This document shows positions 4,458 through 5,171 of a DNA stretch of 5,171 bases, piece after piece; position 1 is the first letter of the stretch; the number at the start of each line of letters is the position of its first letter. The translations under genes were made by a program, and so were the position numbers. Origin of the DNA: JAGVXH01 sp043810285. GTDB taxonomy: Archaea; Nanobdellota; Nanobdellia; Pacearchaeales; GW2011-AR1. The DNA is taken from contig JBDROH010000005.1 of the NCBI GenBank assembly GCA_043810285.1, positions 1 to 5,171 of the forward strand, in the 5' to 3' direction. The notes beneath the pieces are model-generated. The model worked only from the letters and a program-made list of their open reading frames with translations. It ran no database searches and was not told the origin of the DNA.

Positions 4458-5171
4458 TACAAAACTAATGTTTAACTTAGGAATTATAAAACACTTTATT
4501 AATAACTCCCTATATCTTTCTTATGACAAGCAAGAAATAACTGGTTATGAATTAATCTGTCCTCTCCTTGAAGCCTCCTCCCATAATACTTACATTGAAA
4601 CTGTGAGCAATAAAGCAGATACACTCTATCTTCGGATAAAAGAATGTTTTCCAATGATGACACGAGATGCCTATCTAAATTATATTTCGCGATTATCTAA
4701 AAAATTAAAACTAAATGAGAAAAAAGTTATGCTTGCATTCGATTATACTGATGAGGATTTTTACGGAGACGTTCAGGGATTTGATATTTATGGTTGGACA
4801 AAAAAAGATTCCGTCATGGGAAAATTTAAATTTATCACATGTAGCATAATCTCCGACGATATACCTGAAAGGATACCCTTGATAAGTTTGCCGATTCGGG
4901 TTGGGCATTATAAAAGTAGCGTAATTATAGACTGTTTATCGAAGATAAAAAATTTTGTCGGCGACATAGAATTGATTTTATTTGACCGAGGATTTTATGA
5001 TAAAGATTTAATGTTCGAATTGACAAAGATGAATTATCCATATTTGATTTTTGTTCCGAAACACCAAGATAAAAAATCCATTCTTTATCCTCTCGAGGCT
5101 GGTGAAGAAATTGCAATTTATAATGAATTTGAAGTTAATAAAAATTTTAGTAAATATCTTGGAGAAAATAT
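4450..5171 (+). CDS. DDE transposase, ISH3-like (3' end outside window)
   Basis: The frame is open from ATG 4450 to the right edge, 240 codons without a stop. The N-terminal ~90 residues are helical and probably DNA-binding. D98 in LAFDYTDEDFYGD is the likely first catalytic aspartate and D179 in LILFDRGFYDKDLMFEL the second, 81 residues later, followed by YPYLIFVPKH. This is the layout of IS4-superfamily DDE transposases of the archaeal ISH3 type, whose catalytic Glu would lie further on, beyond the window. The ISH3 label is tentative. The gene overlaps DUF2080 by 8 nt in a different frame. Met7 (4468) is an alternative start, but the overlap favours 4450. No frameshift or internal stop is seen, so the part shown looks intact. 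Confidence 0.83.
   Translation, partial: MNNTKLMFNLGIIKHFINNSLYLSYDKQEITGYELICPLLEASSHNTYIETVSNKADTLYLRIKECFPMMTRDAYLNYISRLSKKLKLNEKKVMLAFDYTDEDFYGDVQGFDIYGWTKKDSVMGKFKFITCSIISDDIPERIPLISLPIRVGHYKSSVIIDCLSKIKNFVGDIELILFDRGFYDKDLMFELTKMNYPYLIFVPKHQDKKSILYPLEAGEEIAIYNEFEVNKNFSKYLGEN

Larger units (their letters stand above)
4221..5171 (+). mobile_element. Left part of an ISH3-like insertion sequence (partial)
   Basis: The element begins at CAGTATCTCC (4221), the reverse complement of the terminus at 191-200. It carries its own promoter, a DUF2080 small gene and an overlapping DDE transposase gene that leaves the window. It inserted 34 nt downstream of the enolase stop. The right end and the target-site duplication are not in the window. 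The left boundary is inferred from where the similarity to the upstream IS end stops. Confidence 0.75.

Noticed and set aside
4268..4462. Minus-strand open frame over the DUF2080 gene
   Set aside because: The + strand encodes a recognisable DUF2080 protein in the same bases.
4711..5116. Two minus-strand open frames inside the transposase
   Set aside because: Antisense to an uninterrupted transposase frame with recognisable DDE motifs.

Overview
This AT-rich window looks like chromosomal DNA from an archaeon. It carries the three core archaeal exosome genes (Rrp4, Rrp41, Rrp42), RNA polymerase subunit K (the Rpb6 homologue) and an archaeal-style enolase. It has TTTATAAA-type promoter boxes and little or no Shine-Dalgarno sequence before the operon's first gene. 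The DUF2080 plus DDE transposase pair at the right edge is also typically archaeal. Low GC, divergent sequences and this kind of insertion sequence would fit a small-genome DPANN lineage (Woesearchaeota/Pacearchaeota-like). That placement is inference, because the window has no rRNA.

Layout. Positions 1-200 appear to be the right end of an insertion sequence (IS): an open frame ending at 117 (probable transposase C-terminus), a long hairpin with a T-run, and a terminus at 200. Positions 201-296 hold the operon promoter(s). Positions 297-4186 are five co-oriented genes: rrp4, rrp41, rrp42, rpoK and eno. The first four are essentially fused by 1 to 8 nt overlaps or a 1 nt gap; eno follows after 31 nt. 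From about 4221 a second IS begins with its left end, followed by a 53-residue DUF2080 protein overlapping a DDE transposase that runs off the window.

How the genes work together. Rrp41 and Rrp42 build the hexameric phosphorolytic ring and Rrp4 forms the RNA-binding cap, giving the 3'-5' RNA degradation and tailing machine. RpoK is a core RNA polymerase subunit, so RNA synthesis and decay are co-transcribed. The rpoK-eno adjacency is a remnant of the widespread archaeal rpoN-rpoK-eno-rps2 cluster, here joined to the exosome operon.

Most notable observation. The outermost sequences of the two flanks match each other as inverted repeats in three collinear blocks: 135-145 with 4278-4288, 161-167 with 4256-4262, and 190-200 with 4221-4231. 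This is best read as the right end of one IS and the left end of a related IS in the same orientation, so an essential housekeeping operon is tightly bracketed by two related mobile elements. Other points worth a look are a 63-residue acidic C-terminal tail on RpoK, a wider spacing between the presumed catalytic aspartates of Rrp41, and a divergent but catalytically intact enolase.
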